The position numbers and the translations under genes are program-made. Positions 21,722 through 34,075 of a stretch of 64,000 nucleotides of DNA are shown piece after piece. The DNA is from Daldinia sp. FL1419. Lineage: Eukaryota > Ascomycota > Sordariomycetes > Xylariales > Hypoxylaceae. The notes under the pieces were generated by a model that had not been told where the DNA came from, ran no database searches, and saw only the letters and a list, made by a program, of their open reading frames with translations. Location of the stretch: the NCBI GenBank assembly GCA_025201765.1, contig MU623357.1, forward strand, positions 124,001 to 188,000, written 5' to 3'. The stretch's first letter is position 1. The number at the start of each line of letters is the position of its first letter.

Positions 21722-24022
21722 TTAATAGGCGGAGGGCCCACGATACTCCGACTTCTCATTCTGTGCGTAGCCGTTGGACGTTAGGGACCTGTTGTACGAA
21801 TTGCCTAACGGCGAGTAGGTATCAGACTGCTCGAATGAGAAACTAATGTACGGATCTGGCGAAGGTGAACGGCGATCGAGCGGTTGTTTAGTGTCTGCTA
21901 AAGTATTGGCGTAGGTAATGGTGATTTTGGTGTCGTTGGTCTTTGTGCGATCCAGGAGTAGCGAGTTGCGTGCATCCAGAGGCGTCAGAGTGTCTAGATC
22001 ACGCTGGTTTTGTTCTAAGGTTCCTGTTAGCATACTGTTCTCCATTGAACCGTGTTGGGGAAGACCGGGGCTGATCAACTTACCCATCTCCTTTCTGCGC
22101 TTGCGGTGCGGGTTTACGTTGCAGAAGGCCACAATGGCATTCCACGCGATGAGTATTGCAAGAGTTCCCGCAAGAGCCGATTGTATGGCAATCAGAACCA
22201 CACCGGCAACCGTCTGCGTGGTTTGAGCGATACCAAACTCTTCGACGAAGAGAAGAACGCAAATAACCGAGAGAACGCGTACGGCCGCAATTGCAATATT
22301 GATCATGTTGCCAGATTTCCGCTCAAATGGTTTGCTCCAAATCAACAAGGCTAGCATTGACCCTTCGACGAATAATAGACAGATTGACTGTGCCAATCCA
22401 TGGCCATCAGTAGCAGCGAGGACGAGACCTTTGGTGAACATGTAAACGATAACTGGTACGAAGATCCACCAGTAATCTTTCTTATACGACTCGTAGAAAA
22501 GGGAATATTTGATCCAGTTTTCCTTGTTTTCGTAGAGACCTGCTGTATCCCCCTCGGTGCTCTTAAGCTTATGCGCGATAGTCCAGATCTTCCAGGAGAA
22601 GAAGGCTAGAATGGCCGTGAATAGGAGAAGGGTAATAGCGGCAAGACATTGGGCCGCCCAAGAATCTCCGTGTGTAAATTGGAACACGCAGTATAGGACC
22701 CAGATGCTGTAGAGAAGTAGAATGAGAGACGTGATAGCGCGAGCGATCGAGCCCCAGTAGTGCTTGCGGAACCCAGTCCAAGACTCGGGGAAGCTGCCGT
22801 ATAGAGACCAAGCTTCAAGAACGACCTTGATCAATAGAATACCGACAACAATGACAGCAATGACGATGGCAACAATTAACAAAACCGTCATAAAAGTGTT
22901 GGACTGCGGTACGGACAATTGCTGGGCGAATCCCTGAATACCTGAGACAGCCTCGCGGAACGTCGATTCGGTACCCGACACCGCATCTGCGCCGGTGCTT
23001 GTTGCGGTAACGGAGGCGTCGCGAATGGCAAGCTGGACTGATTCTTGAAGGGAACGGCCGAAGAGAGATCCCTTTCCACCCGCAGTTGATCCATCAGGGT
23101 AGACGAGAGTAGCTTTCTGAAGGAATTCGACACTGTCCCTAGTTAGGTTTCCACCCGTTGCTGCTCGGAAATTGTCGATAGAGATCTGCATTTGCCGCCA
23201 TGGAATGATACCCGTCGAGAAACCAAAGTTCTTCGTAAAACTACGGTAGACCTGTGGTGTCTGGACAGACATCATACCGTTCATCGCAAAGCCCTGGAAA
23301 ATACCAAACATCTCCATGAAACTCGGGCTCATAGGGCCTCCTGCTGCTGCACCGCCGGCCGCACCAGCTCCCCCGGAGGCTGCACTAATAGCTCCAGCCC
23401 CACCCATCAACAAAGCTGCACCAGCTACACCGGCGGCAACATACGAGACCGCGGGTACATCGGTCGACTTGCCGTTCGATATTTGGGCCACGATACAGCC
23501 CACCTCTTCTCCGCCATCCAAGGTCGTAAGTTTTAGGATCGCCTGGGCCGCAATGTCGGGTACCTGGAAAGCAACAGAAGGAATGATGTTAGCATACTGC
23601 GGAGGTATCACCTGCGATCCTTGTGCGGTAAAGACGCCAGACGGAGCTATTCTCTTGTTAGTATTATGATACGAGAAAGGGAATCATCAAGGCTTGGCAA
23701 GCATACCGGGACACAACTCCTCGATATATGTTGTCTCATTACAAGGATTGAAGTCGTTTGTGTAAACACTCTGCCCATACGCTGTTATCTCGAGCGACGC
23801 CGTCACGTTCTGCTGTTTATTGCTCAAGCCTGCAACGTCGAAAACCACGGTCTTGTCGCCATTGTTGTAAGAAATATCCACCTTTTGGACTCTGATATTG
23901 CTACTCTCTTCACAATTGGTGAATCCTGTCGTCACCAAAACGTCGCCCAGGACTCCGCTGGCGAATACCGTCGCCCATATGGCTGCCCGCTGAATACTCC
24001 ATCTCGAATCTGATATCGCCAT
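21722..24022 (-). CDS. TRP-like / flavin-carrier (Flc) family membrane protein
   Basis: Two exons, 23707-24022 and 21722-23646, give 746 aa. The 60-nt intron has a GTATGC donor, ACTAAC branch and TAG acceptor, and joins CP to APSGVF. The N-terminus has a signal peptide (~1-26), then an ML-like lumenal domain (~27-175) with cysteines in TNCEES, FNPCNETTY and EELCP. A Gly/Ala-rich hydrophobic stretch follows, then about eight TM helices (for example TVLLIVAIVIAVIVVGILLI, FVPVIVYMFTKGLVLA and VLSVICVLLFVEEFG). The C-terminal ~120 residues are cytosolic and polar. This is the order of the fungal Flc/Pkd2/TRP-like family, implicated in FAD import to the ER, wall maintenance and calcium signalling. 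Which paralogue it is cannot be told from this window. Confidence 0.9.
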
Positions 24023-25806
24023 GTTGATCGGACTTGGTCTATCTCGTAGTATGACTCAAGGAAATCGTGAACCCACTAGGAAGTGGAACTGTTCGTTATC
24101 TATATGCAAATTGCCTGTGTAGACGCCTGCCCAGCTGTGTAGAAAAAAAAATCAATCGCTAGATGCTGCCTGATGTACCACGGTGTAAACGGCCGGTTTA
24201 ATGAGCCTATTAAAAATCTGTACTGCTTGTAAAAATGTACCGGGTCGAAGAAAAGGCGTTCGTCCGGGATAGGTGATGACTGTTTATTTCTTGGATGAAT
24301 AATTGTCTCGAGGACTCGATGTAGTTACATAGAAATGGTGTACGATAAAGGGCACGATACCAAGGAGAAGGTCTTGTTGCCTAGAGAAAAAGCATGCAAG
24401 TAAAAAGTCCAAGGATCAACCCGTGGTGAGAATGGAAGTCGGCAACAAGACGCTCTCCGAAAAAAAAATATGAGGGAAAAGTCTATAGCAGGACCCAGGA
24501 CCGTTCCTTAGGTATGGAAAGTGGACGGGCCTGGGACGCGTCGTCAACGATGGCAAGAAGGTTGACGATAGTACGTGAAGGAGTGTCAGTGTTAGTGTTG
24601 GCGTTGGCGCATATATGAAACGAGTTGTTACTTTAGAGTAGTAAACGAATGTGGGTGAAAAAAATCACTAAAAGACAACTTGAAAGTAGAAGGTTGTATA
24701 GGCGCCGAAAAGGAAAGACGTGAAGGTCAAAGCAGGTTGGTTGATGAAGAAGCCAAGCTCAAAAGATGCACCTCTCTCTTCCACGACCCCTGAAGAGATC
24801 TCTGCTTGATGAAAAGAAGCGACCCGTTGACTGGCTGCGCGTTTGCTGGCTGCGCGTTTGCCCCCTGTCGAGGTTGAACATTCGAGGCCAATACCCCAGG
24901 GGCCCAGTCTAGCTACCCCTGTTTGGTACCATCATCGTGGAGCCCAGTTCGAAAAGGTGCTACAGGGGATATGAAACCGCACCCCTTGGCAGATCATTGG
25001 ATGGACGGGAAACTCCACGAACCCGACCAAGCCGTATTTAGGAGGCAAATGTCAGCCATCTTGGAATTTCGAAACAAGATGAAAAAGGGACTTAGGTACT
25101 TATTAAATCTGGTACATTGAATAGCGCCCGCCTTCAAAACGACTGCCGTCCATATCCTACCCTAGTGACAAGTAGCTATCCATTAATTACCTCTTTGGTG
25201 CGCAAACAAATATTTCGTAACGCGTGAGAGAAAGAAAGAAAAAAAAGGATTTTATAAGGTACCTAGGTACCTGTCTAAATAATCTAACGGTATGGAACAT
25301 TCGAAAATGAAGCAAAATAGATTTATGCATATTTGATGTACATACAGATCCATATGTAGTACGTCCATACATGTATGCAAAGAACTACTGTACCTACATG
25401 GTACCGATGCGAAATGGTACCTACGTACCTAGGCATGATTATCAAGAGGGGGCTCATTTACTCAACCAAGAACAGAGTAATTCCAGTTTGAGATTGAGAC
25501 AAGGAATTTGGTTGGTTAAAAAAGGAAAAGTCAATCAAGGAAATTAAGGTCATTGGCTAAAAATTGTTAGTGAATCTCCAGAATTACTCGTGAGAATGGG
25601 CCACTTACACTACATGGATGATGGAAGGGGGTGCAGGGAAGGAGGTACAAGGAGTACAGGGATGCCCAGGAGGTGGTCTTCACTTCCGGCTTCCAAAATT
25701 CCAAGCCACAATTCAAAACAGGGAGTTATTCACTCACTTACTCAAAATACGATGCCTTGGAAATGCATAATCATCCGAGAGAAAAAGGAGACATCTTCTT
25801 TTTCCA

Positions 25807-25848
<42 letters not shown>

Positions 25849-27388
25849 CTCCTTTCCCCTTCCTCTTCTTTCAAGGTAAATCCGACACGAGACTGATCTC
25901 CGATCGCATTTCCTTTTCTTCCATTCTAGAATTATCAACTCCAGGATCTTGATATAGGCATGTAACCTAGGTATGTATACGTCCATCTTATTATTAAACC
26001 CTAGCGATCTAATATGATGACGAACCATCCATCCTGGACCTGGCCGTAATGTGAGGGACGCAGATACTGGCAGACTGGGTACATAATTTAATGTTATTAT
26101 GCATGTCTTCAACACCAGCACCGTGTCGCACGACGATTATCCAAAGGGAGCGGCGGGAGAATTTGACAGTTTACTACTAGTATATATTAAGTTTATATAT
26201 ATATGTTTATATATATTCTCAAAGCAACGACTTTATATATTTGACTCGTTTTCACTTTGAAAAATATACATGATCCTTTCACGATCCTTTTCTAATGTGG
26301 CGACGGCGTGCCACGAAGGGTTAAAAAAAGCGGCACTGGCGTCGTATGAAACGGCGTGGTTAATGAACCACTAAATTAAGGCTAGCTGGGTCGTTGGCCG
26401 GAACGCCAGCGGCGCTACTACAAGAATAGCGATGAATACGGATCCGTACACGCATATAATAATAACTGCAATCCCCCACAGGAACCAACGTGGGTCCCAG
26501 ATCAGGTTCGACTTTAATCACCGTTGTGTTTGAAGCTCAAGTTTTCAATACCAAGGTATAATATATTATTCCCAACTCTCCAGAACTCGAAATACTGCCT
26601 CGGGACCAATGAAGTTTTAAACATGCGTCTGGGACGCAAGGGAGAATCGTGGCTTTTGTGAGCGAATAGACTTGTGAGGCCTCCGGTTTACCTACCTATT
26701 AGGTACCTACCTATAGGGGTAACCTGTTATATAAAAGTTTCGAGCATGCTTAGGTTTTGACCAAATCCCCAGGTACCTAGGCATTCAAATAACATATACA
26801 TTAGGTACCTGATAAATATATAGGTAGGCGTCTATGATTGATGGTATCTGAATTGCGAACGAAAGATCTATTGGAATTCTAGAAGAAAAATACGTCAAAC
26901 CACCCTCAGTAATCCGATGGGGGGGAAAAAACACTTCTCGTCACATCCAACATTCGTGTGCGTTCCACCGCTGCAGCCATAGGTATATCTTAAAAAAGGT
27001 CATCGATAGCCCGCCCGTCACATCGTACTGAACGACATCCATAGATCTTTTCTAGCACTGGATACAGCCCAAATGAAATAACATTCATAAAAGTTTACAT
27101 GCTCCACAAAGACAAGATATAACGTATGTAAGATGAGTGATAATCCCGAAAAAAACACTCAAGTAGCTAGTAGCCATCTAAGCCACTAGACGTCGACCAA
27201 AAAAAAAAAAAATTTTAGAAAGATATACAAACACCGCCCAACCAACGCCAAAGGATATCGTAAAGTTTTCATGGACTTTCCGAACGGCCCCAATAACGTA
27301 GTGGAGCATCCTATAAAATCCAGCCAAGGGGTATCTGTCATAAGGAGGTATCGTGAAATATATTTCGTAATAGGAATAGATTCGTTAA
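24023..27388. other. Long intergenic region
   Basis: These 3.4 kb lie between the Flc/TRP-like gene start and the 3' end of the C2H2 gene, both on the minus strand. The spacer contains a 40-nt poly(T) run, several AGGTACCT palindromes (about 25259, 25430, 26702, 26771 and 26804) and AT-rich stretches around 26160-26240. The open frames that read through the poly(T) are low-complexity artefacts. No RNA gene was recognised. Confidence 0.5.
25809..25848. repeat. Poly(T) run of 40 nt
   Basis: This is an uninterrupted run of T in intergenic DNA, followed by a C/T-rich flank. It could be the poly(A) tail of a minus-strand retro-insert, but no recognisable element body or target-site duplication was seen. 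Confidence 0.9.
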
Positions 27389-30300
27389 TCACGGGTTATA
27401 AAAATTGCTTTGCTCTGGATGAGGTGAGCGGTGATAAGGCGAGACGGAACCCCCATGATTAGAGTATTGCTCCATAGGCTGCATGCTACCAGTCGTAAGA
27501 TTACTATAGCATAAGGACCCAACAGGTTCCTGGATCCCTAAACCGTTGAGATCGAGCTGAGGGAACGGTTCTAAACCTTCTTGCTGAGATTGCAAATTCA
27601 CGTAGGCATTTGTGGATTGATCGTATGACGACATTGTAGTGACAGGTATCGTTTGGTATGGAGCTTGGGGTGGTTGAGGGGTGTTATAATTGGACATCAT
27701 CATATTAGACATTTGGTTTTGCGCCGTCTCGTTATATGTCCGTGCTATCGGGTGTGGGTTGTAGTAGTCATTTTGTAGGGGATTTTGTACGGGCATCCGG
27801 ACCATGTTGTAGTCGTTGAAATTGTCTTGATAACCCGCCGGTCCTGCTGGCCCTGTCCCCATAGGAACAGAAATCGACGTGTTGACACCTGATGGACTAA
27901 AATTTGTAGGCTCTTGTTTTACTGTGGGAAGGGGGAAATTGGGACGTGGGGGATCCTGTACGGGACTGATGATCGTATCCGCATCCAACTCTTTCCTAGC
28001 GACTACCTCTAGTACGGGAAGACTAAGATGCTCCATATGCTTTGCCAAATGTACTGTGAGCTTCTTCCAAGTCGGAAACGTCTTTCGACAGAACCGGCAA
28101 GGTTCGTTGAACGGCTTATCCGACGTGTCAACATGACACATCTCTACTCTCGACCACGTCCGGTCACCACCACCTGCCTTTTTGATGGCGGCTTTCGTCT
28201 TAATCTTCGGCTCCGCAAACTTATGCTCGCGAACGAGGTGCTGTAGGAAATTGTCGCGCCTATAACAGATGTGCCGGCAATCATCAACGTCGCATGTCCA
28301 CCACTCGAGGTGACGGTGACCTTCATTTTCGTGACGGACCCAGTCGGCCTTTCTTTTAAACATCTTGGGATTGGGGCATTTTTCCCAGGTACATGTAAAC
28401 GGCTGAACATCCTCGTGGACATGCTTCGTCCAGTCAGAAGGTTTTTGGAACTTCTTACTTGTAAAACACAATTGGCACTCAAACTCGGCCGGAAGGGATG
28501 AAGTTGGAGGCATAGGTATACCCTGCGGGAAACTTTCGGAGCTAATACCACCTTCATGTGGCGTCATTTCGCCGTCGGAAGAATCTGGTCGAGCTGAAAG
28601 GGGATCAAGACCTCGTTCATTGCCTCTGCTGTCTAGGGGAACGGCCGATCCACCAAGATCAATACATTGTGTTCCGCTGAGACATTTCCGTTGCCGAACC
28701 TGATTTAAATGCTTGATTTTAGCCGTTTGAAGTTGCTTATAACGTATAACCATCTGATGCGCAATGCGGTCGGCTAACCACCCATTCTCAGCCGGAAGAC
28801 CAGGATTTTGATCGAGTACATGTTCTCGGAAGCCTGCGAAAGTGGGTTCTATGAGCTTCGATTTGTTCGACTCGGTCTTGACATCTGCGTCGTCGAATCC
28901 TTCATCGTCTTCATCGTCGTCGTCATCATCATCTTGTTCTACTACTGAGCGTGTCCCTCCTATCGAAGCCACAGGTGGGCCACCTGACTTTTTCAACATC
29001 CCCATAAGATTTGGGTGCGAGTAGAATTCGGGGTTGGGATTATTAGGAAGCTCCGTTTTACTTCTCGGCCTCCTGAGTGTATTTTTGACAGAGGGTATAC
29101 TAAGGGCACCAAATGAACTTTTTGGCGAAGTCACAGATGCGCTAATCGAACCACTTCGAACGTGAGCTGTACCGATGGAGGCGGCTCCTGTGGCCATTCC
29201 GAGTAATGCGGTATTTAAACTAGGAGGCTGCTTCTTGGTTATTCCCCAGCTAGAGGTACGCGACGGTCGCGCTGGTGTCTCTTTGGACTCTCGACGTTCA
29301 CGTTCTCCGATATCCTCCGGTGGTACTTCACTGGCATTGCTTCCTTTACGTTTCAATAATTGGCTAGTACTGGGCTTCCGTACTAGACTAGGAATTCTTT
29401 TCATGAAACCTGGTCGGCGACTGTGGCCACTAATGGATAATTTCTTGAAGAAGTTCCCGCTGAGAATTTCCTCCATGTCCACGATGCTGGGTAAGCTTCT
29501 CCGGCGCGTCCCCCAAGTAGCGGCTCTCGAGACAATTGAGTCGTTGTCTTGGCATTGTCGATTGAACCTCTCAATAGCAGCTTGCGACGTCGCGGGTTGA
29601 TACTGGGAATTGGATTGAATAGCATGAATTTTTGGTGCATCCCCCCAGGTAGGGAGCTGTCGCATTATATCAATATCGGTCTCTGTGATAGGTCCGCCTG
29701 GCCCGTCCACATTAAGATATGTCTGGCCAGGAATGTACTTGTTCTCAGTTGTATTTCCTAGAGGAATCTCAGTAGGAGGTATATTATCATCTCCAGAGCC
29801 TTGTTCATCGGAGGTTATGCCGGGAAGATCATCCGATCCATTGGGAACGTTGCTCGGGCTGGCGGCTGATCGGGATACCCATTCGGAAACCTCCTTGTTC
29901 TTCTCGGCACGTTCCCTTTGGGCAGCTTGCTGATTGGGACTTGGGATCTCCTCAGAAGGACGGTTTCCCGGAGCAAGGCCTCGATATCCCCCGACAGATT
30001 GTGGTAGCCAGTTGCCTTGTTCATCTCGTGACACAGCTGCCGCGTTCTCATGGTTATTCTCGCCAGCCAAATCGCCGGCTAAATTGTACGAATCATGCAC
30101 GGTCCGAGGACTTTCAGCGCCAGCGGTAAAAGACCTCTCAACACCTTGTATTGGAGCTTCTGCATCTTTATTCCACATAGAAACGGTAACACGAGGACTT
30201 TGGGTAGCCATAGCAAGCGTAGCCGGCGCAAGGCTATCATCGCTCGAGAAACTATCACCGTTGGTATCTGGTGTTAACTGGGGCATAGATTGATTCGAAG

Positions 30301-30856
30301 TAATGGAATTGGTAAAGGGCTGAGCTTGTTTGGCGAAATACTGGGATTCAGCGGAAGCCGCCAAGTCAGCGTCACGTGCCTCTATACTGCCAGCAAAAGT
30401 TGCTGTCGATGGCACAGCAGGTGTCTGATGAGGGCTTAGAGGATATATGACATCTCCAACACCGCTGTTCTGGGCGGGTATGTGGGTTATGGATTCCTCA
30501 ATACCGTCGAAGCCTTCGAGGAATTGAGGCAATGTGCCCTGAACGTCGTTAAAGTCGACCCCAAGAAATGGATCGTCAAAGTCGCTACTGAACTCGCTCG
30601 GTTGGTAGTAGTCGGCTGAGGAAATAGTGTCCGCGGGGGTGTTGATGTTAGCTGTAGGTGAGGCGGAGTTACTTCGAACGTGAGATGAGTATGGCGACAA
30701 TAGATGAGACTCGATAGGCGTGGCGGGATATTTCTGATTATGGTTGTAATTATAATTTTGGTGAGCGTCGTGGTGGGGCTGTCGCGTGCGATCATTGAGG
30801 GGATCGCGAAGGTCAAGCGACGCAGGCGAAACTGTGTATCCCGCACTCATGGTCAT
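27389..30856 (-). CDS. Large C2H2 zinc-finger protein, probable transcription factor
   Basis: An uninterrupted 1155-codon frame. The N-terminal two-thirds is polar low complexity (Ser, Pro, Asn, Gln) with acidic patches, including a DDDDDDDEDDEG run near 640-655. A zinc-finger block begins near residue 790: FECQLC...H, then FTCTWEKCPN-type and WWTCDVDDCRHICYRRDNF-type fingers with their His pairs. A further finger-like unit, PCRFCRKTFPTWKKLTVHLAKH, is near 920-945 (Cys-x2-Cys ... His-x3-His). The tail is Pro/Gln/Asn/Tyr-rich, as in activation domains. DNA binding in the nucleus is likely. I do not recognise a named orthologue. A second ATG two codons in (30850) is an alternative start. Confidence 0.85.
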   Translation of the reverse strand: MTMSAGYTVSPASLDLRDPLNDRTRQPHHDAHQNYNYNHNQKYPATPIESHLLSPYSSHVRSNSASPTANINTPADTISSADYYQPSEFSSDFDDPFLGVDFNDVQGTLPQFLEGFDGIEESITHIPAQNSGVGDVIYPLSPHQTPAVPSTATFAGSIEARDADLAASAESQYFAKQAQPFTNSITSNQSMPQLTPDTNGDSFSSDDSLAPATLAMATQSPRVTVSMWNKDAEAPIQGVERSFTAGAESPRTVHDSYNLAGDLAGENNHENAAAVSRDEQGNWLPQSVGGYRGLAPGNRPSEEIPSPNQQAAQRERAEKNKEVSEWVSRSAASPSNVPNGSDDLPGITSDEQGSGDDNIPPTEIPLGNTTENKYIPGQTYLNVDGPGGPITETDIDIMRQLPTWGDAPKIHAIQSNSQYQPATSQAAIERFNRQCQDNDSIVSRAATWGTRRRSLPSIVDMEEILSGNFFKKLSISGHSRRPGFMKRIPSLVRKPSTSQLLKRKGSNASEVPPEDIGERERRESKETPARPSRTSSWGITKKQPPSLNTALLGMATGAASIGTAHVRSGSISASVTSPKSSFGALSIPSVKNTLRRPRSKTELPNNPNPEFYSHPNLMGMLKKSGGPPVASIGGTRSVVEQDDDDDDDEDDEGFDDADVKTESNKSKLIEPTFAGFREHVLDQNPGLPAENGWLADRIAHQMVIRYKQLQTAKIKHLNQVRQRKCLSGTQCIDLGGSAVPLDSRGNERGLDPLSARPDSSDGEMTPHEGGISSESFPQGIPMPPTSSLPAEFECQLCFTSKKFQKPSDWTKHVHEDVQPFTCTWEKCPNPKMFKRKADWVRHENEGHRHLEWWTCDVDDCRHICYRRDNFLQHLVREHKFAEPKIKTKAAIKKAGGGDRTWSRVEMCHVDTSDKPFNEPCRFCRKTFPTWKKLTVHLAKHMEHLSLPVLEVVARKELDADTIISPVQDPPRPNFPLPTVKQEPTNFSPSGVNTSISVPMGTGPAGPAGYQDNFNDYNMVRMPVQNPLQNDYYNPHPIARTYNETAQNQMSNMMMSNYNTPQPPQAPYQTIPVTTMSSYDQSTNAYVNLQSQQEGLEPFPQLDLNGLGIQEPVGSLCYSNLTTGSMQPMEQYSNHGGSVSPYHRSPHPEQSNFYNP

Positions 30857-33553
30857 ATCTGGGAGGTGGGATAGGTGGGTGACCTAGGGTTAGTATATAT
30901 TGGGATAACGTATAATAACGGAACTGCGCAGCTCTTGATAAACGTCGTCAAGGGGAAACCATGTTCCTCCTCCTACTGTGAGCGGCGGGCGCGACAGTTG
31001 TAAAAGATGGCTGAGCCAGAGCCTTGCGATCCAAACACGACGAATATCTTCCAGGATCGACTATCTTATTCAAGTATTTCACGGGATAGCGGGCAATATA
31101 CCAAAAAGGGGTAAAATATTTAGAGTGACAGTTCTAATTCTCGATTGAACATCCAAAAAATAGATTTGATTCAGAAATCAGAAGAGGATCTAGTGAAGTC
31201 GTAGTTACAAAGCTCTGAAGGGGGGGGGTTAAGTCGGCAGGCCGATACTGCGGCGGCGGCGCTTAAGTTGAGTGGAGTTGAACGGAAATCGGCGCCAAAA
31301 TGGAAATACCCCCCAGCTTAGCGCAACCTGTTTTCTCCGCCTTAAGACAATCTGATCGAAACCTGTGCCGATGGATGATTGCAAGGGGGCCGTGCAAAAA
31401 TACAAGGGGATTATGACGAAACGGGTGATGGGAAGGCTCAAGAATCTTGTACGTATTGCAGATGGTAGATGGTAGATGCCGGGTAGATGTCGGGTAGATG
31501 TAATAGATGTGGCAGAGACTCAATCACGTTGAAAGGGGCAGAGAAAGGAGAAAGCTGGGCCGTTTTGGAAAGGTGGAGGATGAGGTGACCTGAGATGAGC
31601 AGTACAACAACTCATGTCTGTTGTCGATGGACAAGTATGGATCCGTATGTAGGTAGTAGACAAGGCAATTTTTCCTACAAATCGATAAATTGACGATAGG
31701 GCTCGCGCACCACTGCGGCTCCCCTCGAGAATTCCCTTTGCGCTATTTGATTGGGTCTCTGTTCGTCATTCTGTCATCTCCAGCCCGTCTTGCCTATCGA
31801 GGCGTTCTGCCTATGGGTGAGCAGGGGTTATAAGGCATTCTTCGCTTCCTTCTCAGCCCCGAACAAGTCCAGGGCAACCCCACCTAGTAAGCCCGCTATG
31901 TTAGCCGTGGCCATACTGGCCATACTAACCATGTTGCATTGGATGCTTTGGGATGCATAAGATGCATGGGTGGTGTAGGAACGTATGTAACTAATGTATG
32001 TACGCCCGGCCAAACGAGATCGCAAGGCACTTCAGATGACAGACGGATATCATGTAGGCGTGGCTTGTTATAAGTCAAAATGATGACATTCGCTGACCCG
32101 TATTGCTGTGACCGCCACCTGTAATTCGACATGTGGTATGTTAGATATGGCGGTGCTTCTGCGGAGTCTGTGGCAGCAGCAGCAACTAAAACATACCGAG
32201 ATCTAAGACAGACCCGTTTTACTCGGGATTCTAGACATAAACGGACTTACTTCATACAAGTTCTGCGTTGTTATACGTCCAGTATCCGGGAGCCGAATCG
32301 AGATGTTACCCCCCCGGTTGTTCCAGCCGCATCGTCGTTTCCCATTGGAGAAAAAACGGATATTCTTTAAACTACCTCTATGTCTCGATCCTCTCTCGTA
32401 GGGAGAGACAGCGGTCGATGAATGCTACCGTAGCACGAGCTGATATAAACATGCCCCGCTAGCTAAAAACGCGAAGCCCCCGCAGTTAGTATATGTCAGA
32501 TATTCATTCTCTACTAACTAGGCTTGGAAGAAACATAAGGCTTTGTTTGAGTCCCTCCCGCGCATGTGGTAAATAAGAATCGAATGTGGATAAGTCCTGC
32601 CTCGATAGCCTGCAGTAGAGTGGAGTTGACGGCAATCTATTGAGCACACAGCCACGATTGCGCTGGCATATGTCTACATCGTGAATGTAGATGGCGAAGC
32701 CCATCCCAATTCTAGTACCTATAGGTAGTCAAGGTAAGAGATTCAAAATCCGGAATCTGGGACATGGCTTGTATCAAGAACCGCATACATACCTAGGTAT
32801 TATATCTTTTCTGGTCTTTAATTCGCGTGTTGGGTTTGCGGACATCGCTGCGCCGCAAAGGTCAAAAGGTTGCATCATTGGTCGTGTATCAAGCCCGTCA
32901 AGGATTCGAGCTCAAATCCATTGTCCAACAAGTTCTAACCGTAGAAGTTTAAGAGTCTGAGAACCCGGAGAAGGATCACGTGTTTGGTCCGTGGCTTCTC
33001 TTCCTGTACAATACAGATCCGTAGTTCCCGTTCTACAGAAGTACCTATGTAATCCGTACCTAGGTATGTAATAAGTGTGGGAATAGGTAACGGAGGTGGG
33101 GGTTTCCACCTACGATACTAGTGCAGGCGCTAACATATCCCCCACAACAGCCTGACAGCCTACCTTTCCAACCATTCTTAGGCTAGTCTAAAGCCACCTA
33201 ACCTACCTAGGTTACTAAAGTATCATATTGTAATCAGTTGAAAACCATATTAACGGTTAGGAGGTAGTTATTCTGATTAAGGTAGTTGGAATAATAAAAT
33301 AATGTTTCAAGTAAGTTAGCACGTTCCTCTTACTAACTGCCATTTTTCGTTTGCAACTCTAAGAGATCCCTTTAAGAGGTAGTGAGGTAGGATACATGTA
33401 ACCTCACTAATGACATCCAAAAATAACAAAACAATCCCACGCGGTGTTTCCCCTGGTGTATCATATCGTTACATGCGCAAAACTACATACATGACAGCTG
33501 GGTATTAACCTACCGTGTTCTAGCCAAATCCAGAAGACCGTCTTCATCTTCGA
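30857..33553. other. Divergent intergenic region
   Basis: These 2.7 kb separate the divergent C2H2 (-) and DUF202 (+) genes. A GTAGATG-type tandem repeat lies at about 31459-31509 and a GGCGGCGGC tract near 31252. Short frames at 31751-32025, 32131-32462 and 32691-32960 lack conserved character. Confidence 0.5.
31459..31509. repeat. Imperfect GTAGATG tandem repeat
   Basis: Five or more GTAGATG-like units with spacers of 0-5 nt lie about 600 bp upstream of the C2H2 gene. Confidence 0.65.
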
Positions 33554-34075
33554 ATGCACCGCGCCCGTTCGGTAGTTCTCACAACCCAAGAGTACGTCAT
33601 ATACTCCGAATCCCCTGAGGCTCACTTTTACTTGCACAAATACCTACGAGGACCCGCATCAAAATCTGACAATGATGTGCGAACCACAAGCGCAGATGGT
33701 AGAACCCCGTCACTAACTCTATAATCTCTCGCGTCACGCAGACTAGTAGAGATCAGGGCCGCCCAGCGAACCTTCGAAGGGGCTTATATGAGGACGGCTC
33801 TCTCGCAGTTCAGTTTTGCTTTGATTATACTCAAGATTTTCACCTCCGAGTTCTACGCTATAGGCGCCCTTTTTGCCGTCTACGGTGTGGCGGTTTTATT
33901 ATGCGCTATATATCGCCGATATCAGGGCAATACGCAGTTTTTTACTTCGACTAGTAACGACGGCGAGGTGAAAAACAAGTTCCGTACCAGCGGTAATAGT
34001 GTCCTACTTCTCACCTCTCTAAGTATCGGGGCTTACGTTGGCTTAATGGTCCTGACTTGGAAACTAGAAGCGTGA
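33554..34075 (+). CDS. DUF202-domain small membrane protein
   Basis: Two exons, 33554-33698 and 33747-34075, give 157 aa. The second exon carries the core of the DUF202 family: EIRAAQRTFEGAYMRTALSQ, then TM helices SFALIILKIF, YAIGALFAVYGVAVLLCAIY and, after a polar loop, SVLLLTSLSIGAYVGLMVL. The family's R-x2-A-x-x-R-T-F pattern sits just before TM1, as in bacterial YidH and yeast vacuolar relatives. Exon 1 encodes a polar N-terminus (MHRARSVVLTTQEYV...). The proposed intron is 48 nt (GTAGAA donor, CTAAC branch, TAG acceptor). A CAG acceptor 5 nt earlier would shift the join, so the exact splice is uncertain. Biochemical function of the family is not settled. Confidence 0.72.

Noticed and set aside
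25590..26121. Frames reading through the poly(T) run as poly-Phe or poly-Lys
   Set aside because: Homopolymer artefact with no other protein character.
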